From C-114 sp963719285 (GTDB taxonomy: Bacteria; Chloroflexota; Limnocylindria; Limnocylindrales; CSP1-4): DNA of 64,000 nucleotides. Positions 8,841-17,631 of this stretch are shown here, piece by piece. Location: contig CAVRBO010000004.1 of NCBI GenBank assembly GCA_963719285.1, positions 434,001-498,000 on the forward strand, read 5' to 3'. Position 1 is the first letter of the stretch, and every line of letters starts with the position of its first letter. The notes below the pieces were generated by a model, which was not told where the DNA came from, did not search any database, and saw only the letters and a list, made by a program, of their open reading frames with translations. The position numbers were made by a program, and so were the translations under genes.

Positions 8841-10094
8841 TCAGCGGCCGTTGACGCGCACGGCTTTCCTGCCTGCGTAGGCTTCCCAGCGGGCCAGGCC
8901 CACGGCGCAGTAGCGTGAGTCGATCTCCAGGGCGACCGCCCGTCGCTTGGTGCGCTCACATGCGACGAGGATCGAGCCGGATCCACCGAACAGGTCGAGC
9001 ACAATGTCGTCGACCTGACTGCTATTCGTGATAGCACGCTCGAGCGGCTCGAGCGGCTTCATGGTCGGGTGGAGGGGGGACCGACCCGGGCGCGGGAACT
9101 CCCAGATGTCCGTCTCGCGACGGTCGCCGTACGAGGGGTGCGGCGCCCCGTCCCGCCAGCCGTACCACATCATCTCGTATGTCCGTTGGTAGTCCGAGCG
9201 ACCGGGCGTGAACCGGTCCTTGCGCCACACCAAGAAGTCGCTCCATCGCCCACCGGCCAAGGCGAGCTCGGTGCTGATGAGCGACAGCTCCCGACCGGAC
9301 ATGAACACATAGCACGGCCCGTCGACCGAGGCGATCAGGGTCTGTGCCCAGGCTCGACAGAAGGTCGCCCAGTCGGCGGCGGGCAAGGCGTCATTCGTGA
9401 TCTTGCGCCGGGCATTCCGGTTGCCCATGCTGCCATGCGCGCCGAGCCTGACGTTGTACGGCGGGTCGGTGATCGCCATCGCCGGCCGATCCGTCCCCAG
9501 GAGACGCGCGACATCGGCCGGATCCGTGGCGTCGCCACACATGAGCCGGTGGTCGCCTAACGCCCAGACATCGCCTCGCTGCACCCGCGGCTCGCGCCCA
9601 GCCGCGGCGAGCGCGCTGGCCAGGTCGAACGTCTCCGGACGGTCGCGCTCATCGCGGATCGTCAGGGCGCCCAGGATCCGGTGCAGTTCCGCGTCGTCGA
9701 ACCCGGCGACCCGGACGTCGATCACGGGCGACGCAGAAAGATCGACGAGGAGCCGCGCGAGGAGGTCGTCGTCCCACTCGCCCTCGATCTTGTTGAGGGC
9801 GAGATTGAGCGTGTGCGCCTCATCGACACCGAGATCGAGCCAGATCACGGGGACCGTCGTCATCCCGCGTCGGCGGGCGACCTGGAGGCGCTGGTGGCCA
9901 CCGATGACGGTCCCATCGGCGCGCCGGGCGAGGACCGGTTGGACCAAGCCGAAGGCAGCGACACTCGCCTCGAGTTGGTCGAGGGTGGCCGCCGAGATCC
10001 GGCGCGGGTTGCCGGGATCGGGCCGCAGGGCGTCGATCGGCACCATCTCGACCACGAGGGCCGGCCCGGTTCGCCCATCGGATGCCCTAGCCAC
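8841..10094 (-). CDS. ParB-like domain fused to DNA (adenine/cytosine-N4) methyltransferase
   Basis: Residues 10-110 form a ParB/sulfiredoxin-type domain (VPIDALRPDPGNPRRI, then GTVIGGHQRLQVARRRG). The C-terminal half is a beta-class N4/N6 methyltransferase with catalytic DPPY in AITDPPYNVRLG and the cofactor motif LDLFGGSGSILVACE. Such fusions are common in phages beside terminase genes, as here. The ORF begins at a GTG (10094), but a better ribosome binding site (GAGGAGAG) precedes an ATG at 10156 in another frame, with GGGCCGGCCC between them. The true N-terminus may therefore be reached through a one-base error. Likely role: methylation of phage DNA to evade restriction. Confidence 0.85.
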   Translation of the reverse strand: MARASDGRTGPALVVEMVPIDALRPDPGNPRRISAATLDQLEASVAAFGLVQPVLARRADGTVIGGHQRLQVARRRGMTTVPVIWLDLGVDEAHTLNLALNKIEGEWDDDLLARLLVDLSASPVIDVRVAGFDDAELHRILGALTIRDERDRPETFDLASALAAAGREPRVQRGDVWALGDHRLMCGDATDPADVARLLGTDRPAMAITDPPYNVRLGAHGSMGNRNARRKITNDALPAADWATFCRAWAQTLIASVDGPCYVFMSGRELSLISTELALAGGRWSDFLVWRKDRFTPGRSDYQRTYEMMWYGWRDGAPHPSYGDRRETDIWEFPRPGRSPLHPTMKPLEPLERAITNSSQVDDIVLDLFGGSGSILVACERTKRRAVALEIDSRYCAVGLARWEAYAGRKAVRVNGR

Positions 10095-10167
10095 CAGCGG
10101 CTCGGGTGATCCGGCTCGGTCAACCCGGATGTGCGTTCGTTGTGGATCGCCGTCATCGCTCTCTCCT

Positions 10168-11765
10168 CTAGTAGTCCGGACCTGTGTCGACCGGCTCTAT
10201 GCCTAGGTCTTCCATCGTCACGAGCTCGTACTCATCGGCCTGGGCGTAGAAGGCAAGGAGTTCGCGGATCGCGAGCTCGGCGAACCAGGTCGCCATGACC
10301 GCGTCGTCGTGCGCGCCGAGGCCCGTCAATCGGCCGTCCTTCCAGCCGAACGCGCTGAGCTCGGCCTGCCACGTCTTGGCGAACCGATGCGCGGCCGCGT
10401 CGCCACTGGGCACGATCCAGAGGCCATGCATGAGCGCGACCTTGATGGCCGGAATGCCGTCGGGGAAGCGGCTCTTCTCCCGCCCCGTCGTGTGGGGCAG
10501 GATCACGCTCGTCGCGGGCCGTCGGTGGAGTTCCTCGAGGAGCCAGCGCCTGGAAGCCGTTGTTCTCGACGATGCCGAGAGCAACGTGGAAGCGCTCGCA
10601 CAGTTCGGTGATGAGGTCGGCCTGTTCGAGATAGCCGAGGCCCCGGCGGCGCTCGGCCGCGAGGACGCGCCGTGTGGCGGTCCGGTGGTCGTAGGCGACG
10701 AAGATCGCCACGCTGAAGTCCGCGGCCGCGGACTCGGATACCGCCAGGTCGGCTCCGATGACGACCGACTCCCAGGGTTCGGGCCAGTATGCCGTACTCG
10801 AACCCTGAGCCGGCTCCGGCGTCGAGGGCGAGTTGAGTGAGATCGTGCGGGAAGAGCGAACTCGCATCGTCTCGTGGATCGTTCATGTACTCGCGGGCGA
10901 AGACGGTAGGTTCTTCCGCCTCGAGTGCGATGAGCTCCGCGTACGGGTGTCGGCCGGGCCAGAGCGTCTGCTCGGTCGCCCGGTTGATGGCGGGGTAGCG
11001 GCGCCACGTGAAGCCGTAGATGCGTCCATCCACGCCCGTTCCGCCGACGCCACCGACGGCGCGCGGCTTGAGTCGGTGCATCAGGTCGTCGTAGTGGAGG
11101 GTCGTGCCCAGGACGATGAGCTGGCGCGGATGCATCGGCAGGAGGGTGCCTTGGAAGTAGCGCCAGGCGCGATCACGCTGGTCCTGGGATCCCGTGTTCG
11201 CGTCGGTCAGGACATCGTCGAGGAGGAGCACGTCGGGGTGGATCCCCCGGACGGACCCTCCGTACGGCCGTGTCTGGATCTCGGCACCGTTGGTGAACCG
11301 TAGGTGGTTCTTCGAGGCGATCGTGCCGCGCCCGCGTCCGTCGCGCGATGTCGCCTCGAGCTCACCGAACAGATGGGGACTCGCGGCCACGAGGTCCCGC
11401 ACGACCGCGAAGATCACCTCGGCCTGCGCGATCGTGGCGGTCACGATGAGGACGCTGAGTGTTCCCGGGGGTCCGGGTATCTGCTGCCCGGTCGAGCGAT
11501 CGCGGCCGTGCAGCCAGCATTGATGCAGGACGTGGACGACCGCAGTTGTCGTCTTGCCGTGATCACGTGGGGCGAGGAGGACGAGTCGGCGCTCGCTGGC
11601 CAGAAGGTCGAGCCAGCGACGGTGATGGTCGGCGACGACGAGCGGCGTCCCGCCGGGGTCGCGGACCTGATGCATGAAGAACCCTGGACTGCTCCCAAGC
11701 GCCGTTTCGAACTGGGCCCCGACGCGCGGGCCCGGTCGTACTGGTGGACGGCGCGTCACGCTCAT
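10168..11765 (-). pseudogene. terL: Phage terminase large subunit with two frameshifts
   Basis: TerL packages phage DNA as an ATPase and nuclease. The ATPase half has Walker A APRDHGKTT and Walker B PDVLLLDDVL. The RNase H-like nuclease half has VIGADLAVSESAAADFSV, GIVENNG and GAHDDAVMA, with the expected acidic residues. The reading frame changes twice, near 10795 (before AYWPEPWESVV) and near 10550 (before RWLLEELHRR). All three parts stay well conserved, so the shifts are either recent or sequence errors. It overlaps the small terminase gene by four bases. With the frames joined the protein is about 530 residues, a normal length. Confidence 0.85.
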
Positions 11766-12277
11766 GCGCGGTCCCCCGGGTCGATCTCAAGGTCCACGAT
11801 CGTGTCGCCGCGATCCTCGAAGGAGTCGAGGTCGACATCGGCCGATGTCGCCCACAGGTGGCGCCCGGCGTCGAGGAGGCGTTGGACGAACTCGGCCGTC
11901 GTGCTCGGATCGACGACGTCCGGGCCGTCTATCGCTGGGGCGTCGAGCGCGTCGAGCTCCGTGAGCGCGTCACCCGTCGGGGTCCGAGGGGCCCACCGTG
12001 CCGGGAACCGTCGCTCGAGGAAGAACGCCGCCCAGCGCGGGCTGTCGAGGGCGGCTCGGAGGATCGTGCCTCCGAGGCGCAGCTCGAGCTTGGCGATCTC
12101 GGCCCCGGCCGCCTCGCGCAGGGCGATTTCCTCGGGCTTGGACCCGGTGAGGTAGCGGAACGCCGACGCCCGGGAGAACCCGGCGATCCGTGCGGCGACC
12201 TCGATCGAGGCGCCGGCCGCCAAGGCCTGGACGAAGGCCATGTGCGCTGCGGGCGTCAGCTTCGTGGGCCGAGCCAT
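11762..12277 (-). CDS. terS: Phage terminase small subunit
   Basis: The product has 171 residues. The N-terminal segment TKLTPAAHMAFVQALAAGAS followed by IEVAARIAGFSRASAFRYL is the helix-turn-helix DNA-binding domain of small terminases, which recognises the packaging site. The acidic C-terminal tail is usual for contact with the large subunit. The stop overlaps the terL start in a four-base junction, so the two are coupled. Assignment rests on this fold pattern and on the neighbour. Confidence 0.8.
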   Translation of the reverse strand: MARPTKLTPAAHMAFVQALAAGASIEVAARIAGFSRASAFRYLTGSKPEEIALREAAGAEIAKLELRLGGTILRAALDSPRWAAFFLERRFPARWAPRTPTGDALTELDALDAPAIDGPDVVDPSTTAEFVQRLLDAGRHLWATSADVDLDSFEDRGDTIVDLEIDPGDRA

Positions 12278-12555
12278 CAGCCGGTCTCGATCGGAGTGCG
12301 GGACGCGCCGGCTCGGGAAGCAAGGGTGCGGGCGATCGGCGAAGTCGGTGCCATCGGTGCCTCCGGCGTCTCTGTGGGGGAGGCACGAAAAGGCCGGCCA
12401 CCCTCAGGGAGACCCGACCGTACGGCGGGTCGACTAGAGGTTGGCCGGTCCTGAGTTGGGCCGGTATCAAGTACCGCTAGGACGGGTGTCCAGAGGCGGT
12501 TCGAGCCGGACTATAGACCATCGTTCGTAGGCATGCGACCGGACTCGCGGGGACA

Positions 12556-12834
12556 CTAACAGGGCGGGAGATTGTCGAGGTTGTTCGCCGTCGTGTGGTC
12601 CGGTGCGGTGGTGATGTAGGGCGTCGCTGTACACCTGTACGCCGGGCAGAATTGGATGGGCTTGATGACCGCCGTCGAGCCTCCCCCGGAAGTGACCCAC
12701 CTGTTCCCCGCGGCGATGCTATCTACAACTTCGCGGCGCGTGTGATGGGCCCCATCGACCGTGCAGACCCCTTCGATGTGCAGGTGCGTTCGATCGTTTG
12801 ACCATTCCTTTCGGACTCGCGTGACTGTAGGCAT
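12556..12834 (-). CDS. DUF3892 domain protein
   Basis: The 92-residue product starts MPTVTRVRKEWSNDRTHLHI and ends ATPYITTAPDHTTANNLDNL. This is the DUF3892 pattern of an N-terminal ItxVRK, a central basic/aromatic stretch and a C-terminal (Y)xxTxPDxTxxDNLxxLP. The ATG at 12834 is supported by GAGGAGG six bases upstream, which rules out the longer frame. Cysteines near the end (FCPAYRC) might bind metal. Such proteins are frequent in phages and beside mobile genes; the function is unknown. Confidence 0.7.
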   Translation of the reverse strand: MPTVTRVRKEWSNDRTHLHIEGVCTVDGAHHTRREVVDSIAAGNRWVTSGGGSTAVIKPIQFCPAYRCTATPYITTAPDHTTANNLDNLPPC

Positions 12835-13169
12835 CGAATGCCTCCTCAGCGGTACGTGGCGGATGCCACCGCCGCTAGGCTGCCTACCCACCGTGACAGC
12901 TGTCTGGCACGCGCCACCGGCAATCACCATACGTGCCGGCCGGTGATCTCGATCCATGCCCACATCTTTGTTCCTCAGACAGACCGACGTACGAGCGGCC
13001 GGCGCACGGACGAGGCCGAGAAGGACCAGCCACTGACAAGGCCGAAACAGCTCCACTGCATGCGGCTTCGGGAAGCAAGCAGGCCGGGAGTACGATCTAG
13101 GCGTTCGGCCTAGCGTCGCGGCGTTCGTCGCCACGCCTCCTGCCGACCACAATCAGAGGGGGTTCGACA
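12835..13169. other. Intergenic stretch
   Basis: It holds the ribosome binding site of the minus-strand DUF3892 gene and presumably divergent promoters for that gene and for the small plus-strand gene that follows. No RNA gene, repeat or credible ORF was seen. Confidence 0.4.
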
Positions 13170-13334
13170 TTGGCGCGCATACCGAAAGATCCAGTCCGCT
13201 CGATGATCGTGAAGGCGGCTCCGCCGGCCCCGCTGGGGATGAAGAAGGTCTATAACCCCCAGTCGCGGACGGTGGAGTACAAGGTCAAGACGGCCGCGGA
13301 GCAGCTCAGAGGGAACCTGCGCAAGCGGCCCTGA
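13170..13334 (+). CDS. Small basic protein of 54 residues
   Basis: A TTG at 13170, preceded by a GAGGGGG ribosome binding site, opens a frame that reads ARIPKDPVRSMIVKA, then GMKKVYNPQSRTVEYKV, and ends LRGNLRKRP. The mix of lysine, valine and tyrosine is unlike the arginine/proline-rich shadow frames of this DNA, which argues for a real gene. An internal ATG (13203) could also be the start. I do not recognise the family. It sits between phage genes and the DUF4062 gene. Confidence 0.5.
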   Translation: MARIPKDPVRSMIVKAAPPAPLGMKKVYNPQSRTVEYKVKTAAEQLRGNLRKRP

Positions 13335-13354
13335 ACTGAATCGAGCCCAGCGGG

Positions 13355-14371
13355 CTAGAGCCTCCGGATCTTCTCGGCCAGATGCTCAAGGAGCATCGGC
13401 CGAAGGTCTGACTTCGACCGGAAGTTCTGCGGAAGCCCGCCTCCTCGAAGTTCACGGATCAGGTCATCGACGCCGGGCTGGCGCTCCTGCCCCTTCCGAG
13501 CGTTCTTGACGTAGAAGAGGAGTTCTGGGCGACCCGTGTTCTTGTACGCGTCGAGGGCATAGCGCAACTCGGCCTCCGTTCCCGACCGCCAGTCGCCGGT
13601 TGGGGTCCCCATGCGGAGCCAGATCAGACCGACGTAGATGTCGTAGCCGCCTAGCGCCTCGCGGATCCTGTCGTCGATCACCGCCTGGGCCCCGAGCCCC
13701 GTTACGGAGGCTGTGAAGGGTCGTGCCTCCGGGTGTTTCGGTCCCGCTCCCTCCCACAGGAGGGCGCGCACGTCACGACCGGTGACGGCTGCGAGGTCGA
13801 GACACACATCCGCGACGAGCATCCGCTCCGCTCTCAGGTCCCCAGGGCTCGATACAAACACTCGCACGGGTCCGTTCCCGCTCGGGGAGGGCGGGTCGTT
13901 CACCTGCGCAACGAGCGCGTCGAGTCCCTCGGCCACGAACAGTTCAGCCGGGTCCTGAACAAGCCGACGTCGCGAGACCCTCCGCGTCCGCGTCGCCAGC
14001 TCCCGGAGCCATGCCTCACTCAGTCCGAACCTGCGTAGCAACTGCGCCGCCGGCCATTGCAGCTCGTCCATGAGTGTTGGAGAGTCTTCGGCCCGGCTCA
14101 GCGCATCCTCGATGAAGGCGATCAGGAGCCACCGGAACCCTTCTCGGTGCATTCCGGCGTCGAGACGGTAGACCCCCATGTTGGCCAACTCGCGGCCTTT
14201 ATGGAACCGCTGCCCGGGCTTTTGGCCCTGGAGCATCTGCTCCCAGCCTCGGCGGGCCGCTTCGAAAGCCGCCTCCCATTGGCCTTGGCGGCGAAACACC
14301 TCGGCCAACTGCACGTATGCGTCAACCCGCGCCTTCAGGCCGGAATCTGGGTCCGTCTGGAAGCGCCTCAA
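13355..14371 (-). CDS. DUF4062 domain protein with N-terminal TPR-like helices
   Basis: Residues 1-130 form amphipathic helical repeats (ARVDAYVQLAEVFRRQGQWE and following), likely tetratricopeptide-like. From about residue 165 a DUF4062 domain begins with RVFVSSPGDLRAER, continues with YDIYVGLIWLRMGTPTGD, GTEAELRYAL and ELLFYVKNA, and runs almost to the end. DUF4062 is a TIR-related fold found as a sensor or effector part in several anti-phage and NLR-like proteins. The start is a TTG, ten bases after AGGAAGGA, 36 bp behind a small basic gene on the same strand. An anti-phage or signalling role is plausible and is inferred from the domain and the mobile setting. Confidence 0.75.
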   Translation of the reverse strand: MRRFQTDPDSGLKARVDAYVQLAEVFRRQGQWEAAFEAARRGWEQMLQGQKPGQRFHKGRELANMGVYRLDAGMHREGFRWLLIAFIEDALSRAEDSPTLMDELQWPAAQLLRRFGLSEAWLRELATRTRRVSRRRLVQDPAELFVAEGLDALVAQVNDPPSPSGNGPVRVFVSSPGDLRAERMLVADVCLDLAAVTGRDVRALLWEGAGPKHPEARPFTASVTGLGAQAVIDDRIREALGGYDIYVGLIWLRMGTPTGDWRSGTEAELRYALDAYKNTGRPELLFYVKNARKGQERQPGVDDLIRELRGGGLPQNFRSKSDLRPMLLEHLAEKIRRL

Positions 14372-14406
14372 CCCATTTGGATCCTTCCTAGCGCGGCTCG
14401 CCGAAA

Positions 14407-14532
14407 TTACTTGCGCTTGGCCTTCTTCTTGCCCGCCAGCGCCGAGCCCGCGACGCTCTTCGAGGTCTTACTGAAACGCCCGTCGGTCAGGATCTTGGAA
14501 GCCTTCGACGCGACCTTCTTGCTGGTGGCCAT
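14407..14532 (-). CDS. Small lysine-rich protein (41 residues)
   Basis: The product starts MATSKKVASKASKIL and ends in ALAGKKKAKRK. It alternates Lys, Ser and Ala in a histone-tail or nucleoid-protein manner. Short proteins of this composition occur in phages and many bacteria; a DNA-binding or ribosome-associated role is possible but unproven. The ATG at 14532 is preferred over the longer frame up to 14646. Its stop lies 36 bp before the TTG start of the DUF4062 gene on the same strand, so the two probably form an operon. Confidence 0.6.
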   Translation of the reverse strand: MATSKKVASKASKILTDGRFSKTSKSVAGSALAGKKKAKRK

Positions 14533-14732
14533 CTTGCGAATACCCCCTGTTGACGCCCGGACTGTCGTTCCGGCTTGTGTCATCGTGCCTAGACCTGTCA
14601 ACTGCTTTTCCTGGGCCTGGCTCGAGTGAACCTCAAGTTGACGCACATCCTACACTTATCGAACAGGCGTTCCATGAGCGCTCACCGTGTCGGAAGCTCG
14701 CAGTGGCGGCCCAACGTCGAGGGAAGAAGGCT

Positions 14733-15359
14733 GTGACAACGATCCAGGAGAAGGTTCACCTGTTCCTGCGTCTGTACGCCGAGCTCAAGAAGGAACCCTA
14801 CTCACAAGCCGGCGAGATCTCTATCTCGTTCAGCTTCGGTGGCGACGGCGACAACGTCGCGACCAACACTCAGCGACAGGAGTTCAGGTCATACCTCGTC
14901 CTGTTTCGACAGCTGATCAATCAGGACGACAACGTGTACCTGGGTACCCTCCTCAGGATGCTGCCTAGGCACATCGACGACTCGGGGCTTCGCGACCGTA
15001 TCGGCGTCGCGCGCGACCTGTGGAAGGTTGCGAACGGCATTCCCTCACCGTTCGCGCCCCTCGTACTAGGCGAGTTCGCGGCAGGCGTCGAGACCGCACG
15101 CCTCTACATGTACGGGGGCGTATTCCACAGTGACCTACGACTCTCCGAGATCTGGGACGGCATCGGGCCGGACCAGCAGCGGTTCGTCGAGTACCAGTTC
15201 CGTCAATACGAGGGGCGCGTCCGGAACGTCGTGATTGAGGTCAAGAAGGTGATCGACGAGGCGCGCGAGGCGGGCGTCCTTCGCGACCAGCCGCTCGACC
15301 TGGCGGCGTCGAAGACCCTAGATGCCTTGGCAGAGCCTCAGGCGAATTCGCTCAGATAG
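14733..15359 (+). CDS. Hypothetical protein of 208 residues
   Basis: The GTG at 14733 follows GGGAAGAAGG and begins TTIQEKVHLFLRLYAELK. The frame is open further upstream to 14550, but that part overlaps the basic gene and reads poorly. The protein is mainly helical and soluble, with ISISFSFGGDG near residue 30, HIDDSGLRDRIGVARDLWK in the middle and a charged helix REAGVLRDQPLDL at the end. No motif identifies it. It is divergent from the DUF4062 operon and is the last gene before the tRNA remnant, so it belongs to the mobile segment. Confidence 0.65.
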   Translation: MTTIQEKVHLFLRLYAELKKEPYSQAGEISISFSFGGDGDNVATNTQRQEFRSYLVLFRQLINQDDNVYLGTLLRMLPRHIDDSGLRDRIGVARDLWKVANGIPSPFAPLVLGEFAAGVETARLYMYGGVFHSDLRLSEIWDGIGPDQQRFVEYQFRQYEGRVRNVVIEVKKVIDEAREAGVLRDQPLDLAASKTLDALAEPQANSLR

Positions 15360-15385
15360 AGTTCGGTCGCCTCCCGCCCTCGTGC

Positions 15386-15413
15386 GCAGTTAGTTGTTCG
15401 CGCAACTAACTGC
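15386..15413. other. Perfect 11-bp hairpin next to the tRNA remnant
   Basis: GCAGTTAGTTG and its exact complement CAACTAACTGC flank a six-base loop. It starts 27 bp after the stop of the 208-residue gene and about 100 bp before the broken tRNA. There is no T-run, so it is a weak terminator candidate; a protein-binding or attachment-site role is equally possible. Confidence 0.45.
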
Positions 15414-15513
15414 ACCGAATCTCAGTTTTGCGCCCGAAATGGTGCTGGGGCAGGTCTCAAAACGGGTATCGGAGCGCGTGGTGACCCTGGATTGGCGTCT
15501 TGATGTTCAGAGG

Positions 15514-15574
15514 GGTGGGAGTCGCAGAACCAGTGCTTGGGAAGCAGACGCTCTACCGACTGAGCTACTCCCGC
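15514..15574 (-). tRNA. tRNA-Gly (CCC) remnant lacking the T arm
   Basis: The 5' part is a normal tRNA: GCGGGAGTAGCTCAGTCGG with acceptor strand, D arm and A box, then an anticodon loop TTCCCAA reading CCC. After AAGCA the expected anticodon 3' strand, variable loop and TTCGA T loop are missing. The sequence jumps to CTGGTTCTGCGACTCCCACC, which still ends with ACTCCC able to pair with the 5' GGGAGT. At 61 bases it is about 15 short and cannot fold as a working tRNA. Loss of the 3' half beside a phage remnant suggests an integration or excision scar. Confidence 0.65.
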
Positions 15575-15692
15575 TCGGGAGGGCCGAGTCTAGCGCAAGG
15601 CGTCTCCTTCACTCAACGCTCGACCCACACACCATCCCATCCTCGGCCTCTGAGGCGCCCGGGTCGCCGTCGCTGCGGCGTAATCTCTCCCG

Positions 15693-16190
15693 GTGAAGTC
15701 CCGGATCGGCCTGGCCATCTCGGCCCTGATCGCGGCTGCGCCGGTCAGCGGGTGCCGATCAGTGCCCGCCCGGCCTCTCAACGCCGACGCTGTCGCTCCC
15801 TTCGTCCTGGTCACCGAGGGCGACGGGCCGGCCGGCGCCTACCGGGTCTGGGCATTCCGGACCGCCCTCGGTTGGACCTGCATCGAGGTCGACTCGGGGA
15901 GCGGGTCGGACGGCGGCTGTGACCCGGCCGGCGGCCCGCCCACCGGGGGCGGCGTGGGCCGGAATGACCACGGAGTCGTCGTCAGCGGCATCACCGACGA
16001 GGCATCGGCCGTCAGCGCCGTTGTGCGCGACGCGAACGGCCTGCAGACCAGCCTCACCCTGTTCGACGTCGGGCCGACGGTGCCCCGCGCCAAGGTCGCC
16101 GTCGCAAACCTGGGCCCAACCTCGAACCCGGCGGCGATCGACTTCTTCGATGCAAGTGGCGCGCAGGTGGACTCGGCGACGTTTCCCTGA
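15693..16190 (+). CDS. Putative lipoprotein
   Basis: From a GTG start the product of 165 residues begins MKSRIGLAISALIAAAPVSG, followed at once by Cys: a lipoprotein signal with lipobox VSGC. The remainder is Gly/Asp/Ser-rich and beta-strand-like, with a cysteine pair (WTCIEVDSGSGSDGGC) and no known domain. It is the first chromosomal-type gene after the tRNA remnant. Its function is unknown. Confidence 0.6.
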   Translation: MKSRIGLAISALIAAAPVSGCRSVPARPLNADAVAPFVLVTEGDGPAGAYRVWAFRTALGWTCIEVDSGSGSDGGCDPAGGPPTGGGVGRNDHGVVVSGITDEASAVSAVVRDANGLQTSLTLFDVGPTVPRAKVAVANLGPTSNPAAIDFFDASGAQVDSATFP

Positions 16191-16328
16191 CGAGGCCGTC
16201 GGATCAGTGCCCGGGGTGCCCTTCAAGGTGTGAACGTTTGGATCAGCCGCCCGGGCGGTCGTGACGCCCGAGTGGCACCTCGAGGCTCCCGATCCGCGGG
16301 ACACGCGGGGTCGTCCGCGGTGAGCCGC

Positions 16329-17135
16329 TCAGCGCTCCATGAAGAATGCCGAGAGCACCGGGGCGAGCACCTCCGGATCGACCTGGTGGGTCTGGCCCGG
16401 CAGTGAGCGTCGACGCGCGCCGGGCAGGAGGCGAACGAGCGCATCGACCGCGCTGTGCTGGTACGCGGGGCTATCGGCACCGTCCATGACCAGGGCCGGG
16501 ACGGAGATCGACGACCAGCGGTCCACGGGCAGGGGCCGGCCGAAGCAGGTCCCGGCCATCAGAGCGCCGTCGTACGGGAGCGTGTGGGCGAGCCCTTCCA
16601 TATCGGCCCAGAACGGCTGGCCGCGCATCCCTTCGACCGCTTCGGGCGGCAGGCCGACCACCGCGGTCATGAACAGGGCGACGGCATCGCCGCGACGTCC
16701 GGCCGAGAGCGCGGCGGCGAGTCGGTCCAGATAGTCATCCGGCACAGCCGGCCGTGTCGCGTCGACGATGAAGGGCGGTTCGTACAGGGCGAGCCTCGGG
16801 ATCGGCAGGCCGCCCTGCGCGGCGTCGAGCGCCAGGACTGCGCCCGAGGACATCCCGAACAGGGCCGCGGGCCGGCCGACCGCAGCGATGAGGGCCGCGA
16901 TGTCCTCGACCTCGCGCTCGACCGCGTACGGGCTCGTGTCGGCGCTGTCCCCGCGGCCCCTCCGGTCGTATTCGATCACGGCGAAGTGTTCCGACAGCTG
17001 CACCGCGAGCGGAACGAACATCGGGTCTGCGCGCCGCTGGAATGCGCCCCCGACGAGGATCACCGGCGATCCGCCGCCGATGACATCGAAGGCGATCGTC
17101 GTCCCATCTCGTGACGTGACGGTGTTCATGGCCAT
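16329..17135 (-). CDS. Alpha/beta hydrolase
   Basis: The 268-residue protein has the family layout: the oxyanion region VILVGGAF, the strand YDRRGRGDS, the nucleophile elbow GMSSG near residue 95, the acid in VMDGADSP and the catalytic histidine in GQTHQVDPE. No signal peptide is present, so it acts in the cytoplasm. The substrate cannot be read from sequence; the family includes esterases, haloperoxidase-like enzymes and lactonases. It lies 44 bp behind a YCII gene on the same strand, so the two are probably co-transcribed. Confidence 0.85.
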   Translation of the reverse strand: MAMNTVTSRDGTTIAFDVIGGGSPVILVGGAFQRRADPMFVPLAVQLSEHFAVIEYDRRGRGDSADTSPYAVEREVEDIAALIAAVGRPAALFGMSSGAVLALDAAQGGLPIPRLALYEPPFIVDATRPAVPDDYLDRLAAALSAGRRGDAVALFMTAVVGLPPEAVEGMRGQPFWADMEGLAHTLPYDGALMAGTCFGRPLPVDRWSSISVPALVMDGADSPAYQHSAVDALVRLLPGARRRSLPGQTHQVDPEVLAPVLSAFFMER

Positions 17136-17179
17136 CTCCTTTCAGGACTGTCGCGGGCCGATGCCCGAGACCGACGGAG

Positions 17180-17542
17180 CTATGCCCCGGGGCCTGCTTC
17201 GTGGACGATCGGTCGAACTTCGACCGGCGTGTAGCGCGCGTCCGGGATGAGCGCGGCCAGCTCGATCGCCCGCTCCTGGCTGGCGCACTCGACGAGGTAG
17301 TACCCACAGAAGAAGGCGTCAGCGGGCGCGGACAGCCCGTCGCTGACCGTGCGCGATCCAGCGGCGACACGGACCGTCAAGCCGCTCGAGGGCTCGCCCA
17401 GCGCCTGCGTGCGGACGAGCTCACCGGAGGCTTCGGTCGTGCGCTGGAAGGCGTCGTGGCCGCGGTATACCTCGGTCCGCTCCGCCTCGGACAGGGCTTC
17501 CCAGATCGTCGGGTCCATGAACATCAGGAGCATGTAGCGCAC
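17180..17542 (-). CDS. YCII-related (DGPF) domain protein
   Basis: The GTG at 17542 follows GAGGAG at good spacing and begins VRYMLLMFMDPTIWEALSE, the usual opening of the YCII/DGPF family. The segment DGPF is replaced here by VSDGLSAPADAFFCGYYLVE. The family has a dimeric ferredoxin-like fold with a conserved His-Asp pair of uncertain function and often accompanies sigma factors. Here it precedes the hydrolase and is divergent from the MocR gene. Confidence 0.8.
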   Translation of the reverse strand: MRYMLLMFMDPTIWEALSEAERTEVYRGHDAFQRTTEASGELVRTQALGEPSSGLTVRVAAGSRTVSDGLSAPADAFFCGYYLVECASQERAIELAALIPDARYTPVEVRPIVHEAGPGA

Positions 17543-17631
17543 GTCTGTCTCCTCGACTGCTATCGGCGCCCGAAGGGCTGCCGCGGAGCCATCGTCGGTG
17601 CGCCGCTGGTCGTCTGGTAAGGTCCACTTCC

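Noticed and set aside
11304..12454. Plus-strand frames over the terminase genes
   Set aside because: They are antisense to clear TerL/TerS motifs.
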